DNA of 64,000 bases, taken from NCBI RefSeq assembly GCF_030730925.1, contig NZ_JAVAMB010000005.1, positions 1 through 64,000 of the forward strand. The letters run 5' to 3'. Origin of the DNA: Flavobacterium sp. DG2-3 (lineage in GTDB: Bacteria > Bacteroidota > Bacteroidia > Flavobacteriales > Flavobacteriaceae). This document shows positions 38,101-45,188 of the stretch, piece by piece. The notes below the pieces were generated by a model. It saw only the letters and a list, made by a program, of their open reading frames with translations, was not told where the DNA came from and made no database searches. Position 1 is the stretch's first letter; the number at the start of each line of letters is the position of its first letter. Made by a program: the position numbers and the translations under genes.

Positions 38101-38491
38101 AGCTAATTTTGTAGATTTAGTAAATCAAGGTACGGCATCTGCAAACAATATGTGGTCTAGAGAAAGTTTCTGGAGAGATATGTATGGTGAGGATAATTTA
38201 AACGGTAAATATCCAAACGTAGGACAATGGACTTACATTTCTAGTCCATCAGATTTCTGGCAATTGAATACATTCCGTTGTTTTGTTAGAAACTTAAGTC
38301 TTAATTATGACATCCCTAAGAAAGTTTTTGCAGATACAAAAATTGCAGCTATAACATTGGGAGTAACGGGTAATAATTTGTGGGATCTTTATAATCCTTA
38401 TCCAGATCATTACAGAAATATGTATGATAATTCTTCAGTAAATTATCCTACACTTAGAACTTGGTCGCTTAATTTTAACGTATCATTCTAA
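35102..38491 (+). CDS. SusC-like TonB-dependent outer membrane transporter
   Basis: 1129 aa with a signal peptide ending LSYAQ (about residue 23). Residues about 28-110 form a carboxypeptidase-regulatory-like domain (VTGTVTDNLGGLLPGVNV), then the plug begins with NIVVVGYGSQKKKELTGAI, and the barrel follows to the C terminus, which ends in the aromatic signature LRTWSLNFNVSF. The conserved SusC segments GSAAIYGSRASQGAIVVKTK and DPSEIESITVLKDG are present. There is no N-terminal STN domain, so it is not of the anti-sigma-signalling type. It imports glycan fragments captured by the SusD protein 18 bases downstream. GGC glycine codons are rare compared with neighbouring enzymes, as expected for a highly expressed gene. 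Confidence 0.97.
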   Translation: MKQALIKRCSFLLFALMSVLSYAQNQVTVTGTVTDNLGGLLPGVNVTEKSTKNSVTTDYNGKYQIKVKSGGTLVFSFIGMKKIEIPLNNRSIVNAKMEDDFNQLENIVVVGYGSQKKKELTGAIATIKPDDVMDLPVTNLSDALKGLVPNVTVTSGTGRPGEAGSIKIRQTFSLSKDGGFDIPLIIIDDMIQVDPSNGKPTLEQFNRLDPSEIESITVLKDGSAAIYGSRASQGAIVVKTKRGKAGKAKFSYNSQFAINDAISHSKVLNAYEFGVFSNRFFKSKVAANAVIDQATIYSDAELEQMKGLNYNWLEEAWKPAIQQKHSFNVSGGSEDITYFAGATYLTQDANLGNQKYDKWNFRTGINAKIAKNLDFSASVSGNVGFVDKSFTKASSNISDGSYASAAGGEQADYGFLLHMPQHVPWETNIEGKQYYVSPFPNSNKNFGSANANNNIAGWNYFANLNNGSHQTTDDNTFNVNASLNYKIAAIKGLSMKVSYSRNQSSVYNEQIQLPYDLVRIRDYQLQDRHLASSANPTFYNATTNTAGSYVLETNVRNSRVYYNTTNGKSTQGDFMINYDRTFGDHQIGAMVGGEASEIYNTFTRLAYENTGKDYLGDYRTAGVLSTSNSQATKVEGGTLSYFGRLNYSFKQKYLFQFILRSDASTKFAPENYWGTFPSVQVGWVMSKEQWFEKSVPWVDFFKVRYSIGKTGKDNIQPWRWEQYYDLIVDKGFQFGPGTPTSGGGYNGNGLTPRVNPNRNVTWDTTIKNNLGVDLTLLKNRLSLTYDYYYDKNKEMLTDMSSAVGVPISVGGAYAEQNYGRIDAWGHEVSINWSDKIKSNMSYNIGINFSYNDNKIELYPDQGNLVPANNTKRVGFSDFNPVWGFAVWKGTSTGDGILRTDEDIANYWAYLTERATAVGGVPRYFDINSAAGMRKGSLAYQDVAGQLNPDGSMSGADGQIIKENDYVKLANSSRTYGFTTNLGFRYEGFSLRTQIATSWGGANFVDLVNQGTASANNMWSRESFWRDMYGEDNLNGKYPNVGQWTYISSPSDFWQLNTFRCFVRNLSLNYDIPKKVFADTKIAAITLGVTGNNLWDLYNPYPDHYRNMYDNSSVNYPTLRTWSLNFNVSF

Positions 38492-38509
38492 TCAAAATTA
38501 AAAGAAACT

Positions 38510-40489
38510 ATGAAAACACCATTTAAATATATAACGCTTTCACTAGTATTAGCACTTGGTTCTGCTTCATGTAGTGATGATTTTCTAAAAGATAAGAAAG
38601 GTTATGGCTTTTATGATGACACATTCTACCAAACTCAAGAACGTGCACAGGCTTATGTAGATAATCAATATTATGATTTTTATAATGCATACAAATCGCC
38701 TACATCTACGATAATTGGATCATATACAGATGCAAATTCAAGATTGACAGAAGAATTGGGTGGAACTCAGGATTTCATTAATCCTAACAAAACTCTTATA
38801 AATTCGGCTGATGGAAGTGGTTATTATGGAGCAAAATTGTCAACAAGTATTAACAATCATCCTTACAATAGAATTAGAGAGTGTAATGCATTCTTAGAAG
38901 ATATCGATGTAAAGGGGGCAAATCTTGATAAAACTTTTCGCGATCAAGCAAAAGGACAGATGTATTACATGCGTGCAATGCAGTATTATGATTTAATGCG
39001 TGTTTATGGTGGAGTTCCTATCGTTACGTCTGTTCAGGATGCGTCAGCAACAGATCCATCAATTCAGCTTCCGAGAGCAAAAGTTTCTGAAGTAGTAGCT
39101 CAAATTGTAAAAGATTTGGATATGGCTGCAAGTTTATTACCGGGTAACTGGGTTTCTGGAACTTATGGACGTTTTACAAAAGGCGCAGCAATGGCTCAAA
39201 AATCTAGAGTACTTTTAACATTTGCAAGCCCTCTATTCAATAAAAATTGGGATGGTTCAAACGAGCGTTGGGAAGCTGCGCTAAAAGCAGGATTAGAAGC
39301 AGAAGCGCAATTAACTGCTGATGGTTATGGACTATACGGAAGTAATGCAAAACAATGGGAACAAATGTTTTTAATTGATAATGCATTCTGTTCAGAAGCG
39401 ATTACAGTACAACTGTGCGGAACAGGTAATCTTTCTCAAGCGATTAACAATTCATGGGAAAAAAATATTCGTTTGTTGAGTTTAGGTGGAACAGGAGGAG
39501 GAGTAGCTGCTCCTAAAGAAATGATTGATTTGTTTCCAATGAAAGATGGAAGAAGACCAACTGCTGCAAACGGTTATAATGATTTTACTTTCTTTGTAGA
39601 CAGAGATCCAAGATTTTATAGAACTTTTGCTTTTTCTGGTATGAAATGGGGAAGTAAAGAAACTCCTAATAGCGTTCTTTGGGCTTATCGTTGGGTAGAT
39701 GGAACAAATAAGGCAGGTTTCTCTGATGGAAATACAGCTATTTCTAGTCCAGCTTTTGTTAGAAAAATGACTAACATTAATGCAAGTAAAGAAACAAATT
39801 TCCAATATTCTGGAACTGATATCTTTGAATATCGTTATGCTGAATTGTTATTGAATATTGCTGAATGTTATGCTGCTTTAGGTCAGACAAATAATACTTT
39901 AGCCTATTTAGGAAGAATTAGAAATCGTGTTGGTATTCCTTCTGCAAACAATTACGGAATTGGAACACTTTCAACTAAATACCAAGCTATTGAAGCTGTT
40001 TTATATGAAAGAAGAGTAGAATTAGCTTACGAAGGAAAACGTTTTTGGGATGTTCAAAGATGGATGCTTTATGATAATGAAGCTCTTCCTGGTGTAACCG
40101 GAGGTACGGTGAGTAAATTAGGATTAACTCCAATTAACGGAACAAAACGTACTGGTAACTTCTTACAATACAGAGTAGCAACAACTTCCGCAACTACAGA
40201 TCCTATAAGTGCTGCGGCGCGTGCAAGTGTTGTGGCAGATCCAGATGCAACAAATTTTGAAACTCAGTTAGCAAGCTTAGCAACATTCTATAATACTAAT
40301 TTTATTCGTACAAATTTAGTTACACCAATGGATAATTTTAACGGTGCTGCAGTAAATATTAAGTTTAATCCTAATTATTATATTAATGGGCTTAATACTA
40401 CGGCATTAACTTCAAATCCTTGGTTAGAGCAAACAATTGGCTGGAATGATAATTTTGGAGGACAAGGAACCTTCAATTACCAAGAATAA
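38510..40489 (+). CDS. SusD-like glycan-binding lipoprotein (RagB/SusD family)
   Basis: 659 aa. A lipobox (GSASC, C21) is followed by a run of acidic residues (SDD), the usual Bacteroidetes surface-export signal pattern. Family phrases include QMYYMRAMQYYDLMRVYGGVPIV, the TPR-like helices, and RYAELLLNIAECYAALGQTNN with YERRVELAYEGKRFWDVQRWM near the C terminus. It forms the lid of the SusC transporter and binds the oligosaccharide at the cell surface. Only 18 bases separate it from SusC, so they are co-transcribed. The length is at the upper end for the family. No SusE/F-like surface glycan-binding protein follows. Confidence 0.97.
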   Translation: MKTPFKYITLSLVLALGSASCSDDFLKDKKGYGFYDDTFYQTQERAQAYVDNQYYDFYNAYKSPTSTIIGSYTDANSRLTEELGGTQDFINPNKTLINSADGSGYYGAKLSTSINNHPYNRIRECNAFLEDIDVKGANLDKTFRDQAKGQMYYMRAMQYYDLMRVYGGVPIVTSVQDASATDPSIQLPRAKVSEVVAQIVKDLDMAASLLPGNWVSGTYGRFTKGAAMAQKSRVLLTFASPLFNKNWDGSNERWEAALKAGLEAEAQLTADGYGLYGSNAKQWEQMFLIDNAFCSEAITVQLCGTGNLSQAINNSWEKNIRLLSLGGTGGGVAAPKEMIDLFPMKDGRRPTAANGYNDFTFFVDRDPRFYRTFAFSGMKWGSKETPNSVLWAYRWVDGTNKAGFSDGNTAISSPAFVRKMTNINASKETNFQYSGTDIFEYRYAELLLNIAECYAALGQTNNTLAYLGRIRNRVGIPSANNYGIGTLSTKYQAIEAVLYERRVELAYEGKRFWDVQRWMLYDNEALPGVTGGTVSKLGLTPINGTKRTGNFLQYRVATTSATTDPISAAARASVVADPDATNFETQLASLATFYNTNFIRTNLVTPMDNFNGAAVNIKFNPNYYINGLNTTALTSNPWLEQTIGWNDNFGGQGTFNYQE

Positions 40490-40524
40490 ATTTCGACTAT
40501 TAAACAAAAAACATACAAAGCTTT

Positions 40525-40554
40525 TCACCTGTATTCGTCAAAAGATACAGGTGA
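40525..40554 (+). terminator. Hairpin after SusD, possible attenuator
   Basis: A perfect 10-bp stem TCACCTGTAT/ATACAGGTGA has a 10-base loop and is followed by TTTGTTT. The T tract is weak, so partial termination or 3-prime mRNA stabilisation between SusCD and the lyase genes is plausible. Confidence 0.6.
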
Positions 40555-40590
40555 TTTGTTTAAAAAGAATTACCACAATTAAAAATTAAC

Positions 40591-42306
40591 ATGAAAAATT
40601 CCGCATTATTTATCGCATCATCGCTGCTTTTTTTAGGAAGTGCAAAATGTTTTGCCCAATATCCTAAAATTAGTCCAGAAGTTCAAGCGCAGGAAAAAGC
40701 AATTAAAGAAGAAGCTCAAAGACTTTCTGACGAAGCTTGGACAAAAGCTTTAGTTGTTATTGAAGAAGAAGCAAAACATGGAAAACCATATATTCCATGG
40801 GCAGCAAGACCAACCGATTTACCACAGGCAAGTATTCCTGCTTTTCCAGGAGCTGAAGGAGGAGGAATGTATTCTTTTGGAGGTCGTGGTGGAAATATCT
40901 ACACTGTAACAAGTCTTGAAGACCGCGGACCTGGATCTTTACGTGAAGCTTGCGAAAAAGGTGGAGCGAGAATAATTGTGTTTAATGTAGCAGGAATTAT
41001 CAAATTAAAAAGCCCATTAATTATCCGTGCACCTTACGTTACAATTGCAGGACAAACTGCTCCTGGAGATGGAATTTGTGTGGCAGGAGAATCGATTTGG
41101 GTGGATACGCATGATGTAGTAATTAGACACATGCGTTTCCGTAGAGGAGAAACTTTTGTTGGAAGAAGAGATGATGCAATCGGAGGAAATCCAGTTGGAA
41201 ACATCATCATAGACCACGTTTCTGCGACTTGGGGATTAGATGAAAACATGTCTTTTTACAGACACATGTATAATGACGGAACACCAAATTCTGCAGATAA
41301 AAAATTGCCAACTGTAAATGTTACGATTCAAAATAGTTTGTTTGCAGAAGGTTTAGATACGTATAACCACGCTTTTGGAAGTACCTTAGGAGGAGAAAAT
41401 TGCTCATTCTTAAGAAATATGTGGTCTAGTAATACAGGTAGAAATCCATCAATTGGATGGAACGGAATTTTCAATTTCGTAAACAACGTTGTGTTTAACT
41501 GGGTAAATCGTTCTATTGATGGAGGAGATTATACAGCAAAATACAACATCATCAATAACTACTTTAAGCCAGGACCAGCTACCAATAAAAATGAGCCAAT
41601 TAGCTACCGAATCTTGAAACCTGAAGCAGGAAGAAGCAAGTTGGATTACATGGAATTTGGAAGAGCTTATGTAAATGGAAACGTAGTTGAAGGAAACGAA
41701 AAAGTTTCTAAAGATAACTGGGATGGTGGAGTGCAAATGGAAACTAAGAAAGGGGAATTGATGAGTGTTGCAGAAGCATCAGCATATTTTCCAAAAATGA
41801 GAGTAAACGAACCAATGCCAATGCCATGGTTTGACAAAATTATGACCGCTCAGGAGACTTATGATTATGTTTTAAAAAATGCTGGAGCAACATTACCACT
41901 TAGAGATAAAGTTGACGAAAGAATCGTAAGAACGGTAAAAACTGGAGTTCCAGAATATGCAAAAGGATTAGAAAAGAAGACTTTCTATCAGTTTGAACAC
42001 AGACGTCTTCCAATGGATTCTTATAAATTAGGAATCATTACAGATATTTCTCAAGTTGGAGGATATCCTGAATACAAAGGAAAACCTTATGTAGATACAG
42101 ACAAAGATGGTCTTCCAGATGCTTGGGAGAAAAAATATGGCTTGAATCCGAATGATCCATCTGATGCAAAAGGAGACTTAAACGGAGACGGATATTCTAA
42201 TATCGAAGATTATATCAACGGTGTAAATCCATCGATAAAAGTAAATTGGAAAGATTTAGCTAACAATAAAGAAACTTTGGTAAGACCTTTGTTAGATTTA
42301 AAATAA
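40591..42306 (+). CDS. Pectate lyase, PL1 (Bacteroidetes type), first tandem paralog
   Basis: 571 aa with a signal peptide ending CFAQ (about residue 23). A short helical leader (residues about 25-80, EEEAKHGKPYIPWAARP) precedes a parallel beta-helix with FPGAEGGGMYSFGGRGG, GSLREACEKGGARIIVFNVA, TIAGQTAPGDGICV, IRHMRFRRG and WNGIFNFVNNVVFNW. A TSP3/dockerin-like calcium loop lies near the C terminus (DTDKDGLPDAWEKKYGLNPN, then DLNGDGYSNIEDYI). It cleaves polygalacturonate by calcium-dependent beta-elimination. It follows SusCD and shares their codon usage (GGA/GGT rather than GGC), suggesting high expression. It is closely similar to the protein at 43214. Confidence 0.9.
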   Translation: MKNSALFIASSLLFLGSAKCFAQYPKISPEVQAQEKAIKEEAQRLSDEAWTKALVVIEEEAKHGKPYIPWAARPTDLPQASIPAFPGAEGGGMYSFGGRGGNIYTVTSLEDRGPGSLREACEKGGARIIVFNVAGIIKLKSPLIIRAPYVTIAGQTAPGDGICVAGESIWVDTHDVVIRHMRFRRGETFVGRRDDAIGGNPVGNIIIDHVSATWGLDENMSFYRHMYNDGTPNSADKKLPTVNVTIQNSLFAEGLDTYNHAFGSTLGGENCSFLRNMWSSNTGRNPSIGWNGIFNFVNNVVFNWVNRSIDGGDYTAKYNIINNYFKPGPATNKNEPISYRILKPEAGRSKLDYMEFGRAYVNGNVVEGNEKVSKDNWDGGVQMETKKGELMSVAEASAYFPKMRVNEPMPMPWFDKIMTAQETYDYVLKNAGATLPLRDKVDERIVRTVKTGVPEYAKGLEKKTFYQFEHRRLPMDSYKLGIITDISQVGGYPEYKGKPYVDTDKDGLPDAWEKKYGLNPNDPSDAKGDLNGDGYSNIEDYINGVNPSIKVNWKDLANNKETLVRPLLDLK

Positions 42307-42412
42307 GAGTTTAGATAAAAAAAATTCTCGCAAAGTCGCAAAGTTTTATTTTAAGACTTAAGAAAAATAGCTTGGCGACTTAGCGCCTTTGCGAGATTAA
42401 AACATAAAGACG
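42307..42412. repeat. CTCGCAAAGTCGCAAAG palindrome
   Basis: Arms TTCTCGCAAAGTCGCAAAG (42328 on) and CTTAGCGCCTTTGCGAGA (to about 42398) form a hairpin of the same family as the repeats near 195, 8855 and 15645. Confidence 0.7.
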
Positions 42413-43096
42413 ATGTTAATAAAAAAACTAAATATCAGCTTATTATCGTTTCTTTTCGCATTTTCAGCTTTAAATGCACAACAGCATGTAGATCCAGAAT
42501 ACGTTAAAGTTACCAACGAGAGAGCGGCTAAAATCGTTGTGAAATTAGACTTGAAAAACGAAGCTAAAGAAAAAGCTGTTTCAAATATAATCGCACAGCA
42601 ATTTAGAGATCTTACAGAAATCCATGATGGAAGAGATGCTGAAATCAAAAAAGTAAAAGAAGACACTTCTTTAGCGAAAGAAAAACAAAACGAAAAAATT
42701 GACAAGCTGAAAGCGAAAGCAGACGAATCAATTGCAAAACTGCATAAATCTTACATCAAAAAACTAAGTAAAGAATTATCAGAAGATAAAATCACAGAAG
42801 TAAAAGACGGAATGACGTATGGCGTGCTTCCAATCACGGTTGCAGGTTACAACGACATGCTTCCGAATTTAACTGCTGAGCAGAAAGACTATATCTACAA
42901 AGCTTTGGTAGAAGCCAGAGAACATGCAATGGACGCTGGTTCATCTAAAGAAAAACACGGCTGGTTTGGTAAATACAAAGGAAGAATCAACAACTATTTA
43001 TCCAAACAAGGTTACGATCTAAATAAAGAAAGTAAAGACTGGCACGAGCGCGTTGAAGCGAGAGAGAAAGCGAAGAAAGAAGGCCAAAAAGAATAG
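42413..43096 (+). CDS. DUF3826-type secreted protein
   Basis: 227 aa with a signal peptide ending LNAQ (about residue 24). The mature part is strongly helical and charged (KAVSNIIAQQFRDLTEIHD, the coiled-coil-like KVKEDTSLAKEKQNEKIDK), followed by MTYGVLPITVAGYNDMLPNL and an HGWFGKYKGRINNYL segment. It resembles the DUF3826 family, which I know only as small exported proteins next to pectate lyases in Bacteroidetes pectin loci; no activity is known to me. The position between two PL1 paralogs supports a lyase-associated role such as chaperone, binding partner or complex component, which is inference. Confidence 0.75.
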   Translation: MLIKKLNISLLSFLFAFSALNAQQHVDPEYVKVTNERAAKIVVKLDLKNEAKEKAVSNIIAQQFRDLTEIHDGRDAEIKKVKEDTSLAKEKQNEKIDKLKAKADESIAKLHKSYIKKLSKELSEDKITEVKDGMTYGVLPITVAGYNDMLPNLTAEQKDYIYKALVEAREHAMDAGSSKEKHGWFGKYKGRINNYLSKQGYDLNKESKDWHERVEAREKAKKEGQKE

Positions 43097-43213
43097 TCCT
43101 TAGTCCTTAGATTTTAGTCCATAGTCAATTTATTAACTAAAAACTAAGGACTAACCACTAGGGACTAATTCTAAAAAAAAACTAAGGACTAACCAACTAA
43201 CTACTAAGGACTA
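43097..43213. repeat. Array of ACTAAGGACTA / TAGTCCTTAGT microrepeats
   Basis: Within 120 bases the 11-base motif or its complement appears about seven times (two TAGTCCTTAG copies at the left, then several ACTAAGGACTAA copies). It forms a loose palindrome with the left copies on one strand and the right copies on the other. The last copy runs into the next start codon (GGACTAATG). The same motif occurs at 13782-13815. Confidence 0.8.
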
Positions 43214-44920
43214 ATGAAAAATATTTCTCCAAACCGCACTATCAAAAGGACATTACTAGCCTTTTCATTTTGTTCACTTGTTTCTTCGGCTTATGCCCAA
43301 TATCCAGTAATTCCAAAAGATGTTCAAGCAAAAGCAGATGCTGTTTTAGCTGACGAAGAAAAAAGACTAGCTGAAATCTGGAATGCCAATTATCACATTA
43401 TAAAAGAAGAAGCAAAACAAGGAAAACCATACTTGCCTTGGGCTTCTTATCCGAAAGATTTTGTACAGGCCGATATTCCAGCTTTTCCAGGTGCTGAAGG
43501 CGGAGGAGCTTATACACAAGGCGGACGTGGCGGAAAAATATTTGTAGTGACTAGTTTAGCGGATAGCGGAAAAGGAACTTTTCGTGAGGCCTGTGAAGCT
43601 GTTGGAGCAAGAACAATTGTTTTTAATGTTTCTGGAATAATTAAACTTGAAAAAAGAATCAGCATGCGTGCGCCTTATGTGACGATTGCAGGACAAACAG
43701 CTCCAGGTGACGGAATCTGTATTGCAGGAGAAACATTAGAAATTGACACACACGACGTTATTATCAGACACATGCGTTTTAGACGTGGTGCAACTGAGGT
43801 AACCAGAAGAGATGATGCTTTAGGCGGAAACCCGATGGGAAATATCATTATTGATCACTGTTCTGTAAGCTGGGGATTAGACGAAAATATTTCATTGTAC
43901 AGACATCAGTTTGCTGCTAACGAAAAATCGAAACTAGAGAAATTGCCAGCTTGCAATATCACCATTCAAAACACCATTTCTGCAGAAGGTTTAGATACTT
44001 ATAATCACGCGTTCGGAAGTACAATCGGCGGATTAAATAGTACTTTTATGCGTAATCTTTGGGCCGACAACATTTCTAGAAATGCTTCTATCGGAATGTA
44101 TGGCGACTTTAATTTTGTGAATAACGTAGTATTTAATTGGTGGAATCGTACGCTTGACGGCGGTGATTATCGTTCGATGTTAAACATCATCAACAATTAT
44201 TTTAAACCAGGACCAATTACGCCAGTAAATGAGCCTATTTCGCATAGAATTGTAAAACCAGAATCAGGTTATATTCAGCCAAAACAATACGGAAGAGCTT
44301 ACGTTTCAGGTAACTTTATCGTAGGATCTCCAGAAGTTACGGCAGACAATTGGAATGGCGGAGTGCAGTTGGAAAACCTTCCAGAAGCAGAAACTAAAGA
44401 ATTTTTAGCAGCCATCAAACAGCCAAAACCATTCTCAATGCCTTCATTTAAAATCATGAGCGCAGAAGAAGCTTATGATTTTGTTTTAACGAATGTGGGA
44501 GCGACAATTCCGAAAAGAGATGCTGTCGATGAAAGAGTTCTGAAACAAGTTCGCACTGGAAAAATCGAAGTGAAAGACGGTTTAGAAAATGCGATTGGAA
44601 AAGAATTTGTAAAAAGAAGACTTCCTGCCGATTCATACAAAAGAGGAATTATTACGCATCCAGATCAAGTTGGCGGATACCCAACTTACAAAGGAAAAGC
44701 GTATAAAGATTCGGATAACGACGGAATTCCAGATGCATGGGAAAAGAAATTTGGTTTAAACCCAAATGACGCTTCAGACGCTAATAAAGATTCAAACGGA
44801 GATGGTTATACAAACATTGAAAAGTATTTCAACAACATCGATCCAAACCAAAAAGTAGATTGGACGAAATTGGAGAATAATACAGATACATTGGCTAAAG
44901 TAAAATCTTTGGTTCAATAG
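43214..44920 (+). CDS. Pectate lyase, PL1 (Bacteroidetes type), second tandem paralog
   Basis: 568 aa with a signal peptide ending AYAQ (about residue 29). The architecture is the same as in the lyase at 40591: helical leader ending KQGKPYLPWASYP, beta-helix with FPGAEGGGAYTQGGRGG, TFREACEAVGARTIVFNVS, TIAGQTAPGDGICI and IRHMRFRRG, and a C-terminal calcium loop (DSDNDGIPDAWEKKFGLNPN, then DSNGDGYTNIEKYF). The two proteins align end to end without large gaps, so they are a tandem duplication interrupted by the DUF3826 gene. Unlike its partner, this gene uses GGC glycine codons freely, like the other enzymes, so it may be older in this place or less highly expressed. Confidence 0.9.
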   Translation: MKNISPNRTIKRTLLAFSFCSLVSSAYAQYPVIPKDVQAKADAVLADEEKRLAEIWNANYHIIKEEAKQGKPYLPWASYPKDFVQADIPAFPGAEGGGAYTQGGRGGKIFVVTSLADSGKGTFREACEAVGARTIVFNVSGIIKLEKRISMRAPYVTIAGQTAPGDGICIAGETLEIDTHDVIIRHMRFRRGATEVTRRDDALGGNPMGNIIIDHCSVSWGLDENISLYRHQFAANEKSKLEKLPACNITIQNTISAEGLDTYNHAFGSTIGGLNSTFMRNLWADNISRNASIGMYGDFNFVNNVVFNWWNRTLDGGDYRSMLNIINNYFKPGPITPVNEPISHRIVKPESGYIQPKQYGRAYVSGNFIVGSPEVTADNWNGGVQLENLPEAETKEFLAAIKQPKPFSMPSFKIMSAEEAYDFVLTNVGATIPKRDAVDERVLKQVRTGKIEVKDGLENAIGKEFVKRRLPADSYKRGIITHPDQVGGYPTYKGKAYKDSDNDGIPDAWEKKFGLNPNDASDANKDSNGDGYTNIEKYFNNIDPNQKVDWTKLENNTDTLAKVKSLVQ

Positions 44921-44933
44921 TTTCAAGATACGT

Positions 44934-44966
44934 AAACCTAACAGGTTTTTAAAACCTGTCAGGTTT
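44934..44966. repeat. AAACCTGACAGGTTT palindrome
   Basis: AAACCTAACAGGTTT and AAACCTGTCAGGTTT are joined by TTA in a 33-base hairpin 14 bases after the lyase stop codon. Near-identical copies are at 52960-52992 and 20568-20600. It could serve as a terminator, but no long T run follows. Confidence 0.8.
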
Positions 44967-45000
44967 AATAAAGAAAAGGATCACATAAAGTAAAGTATAG

Positions 45001-45096
45001 TTTGTCAGGCTGAGCGGAGTCGAAGCCCCGCAATCAAAATCGCCAATCTTTGTAGAGTTACTTTGCGGGGCTTCGACTCCGCTCAGCCTGACAAAA
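45001..45096. repeat. TTTGTCAGGCTGAGCGGAGT palindrome
   Basis: The arms of about 32 bases are perfect inverted repeats (TTTGTCAGGCTGAGCGGAGT onward; mirror ending GCTCAGCCTGACAAA). A half-copy is at 20384 and a diverged copy at 50014-50107. A single ACTTATATGGTTT arm follows at 45138-45161. Confidence 0.85.
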
Positions 45097-45188
45097 ATTG
45101 CGGATAATTAGAATTGAAAGATTGAATAAAATTAATTGAACTTATATAACTTATATGGTTTAATTTTAAAATCTAAAAACAATTAAAA

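Noticed and set aside
43097..43213. CRISPR or integron site
   Set aside because: The units are 11 bases with irregular spacing and change strand; there are no unique spacers and no cas or integrase gene.
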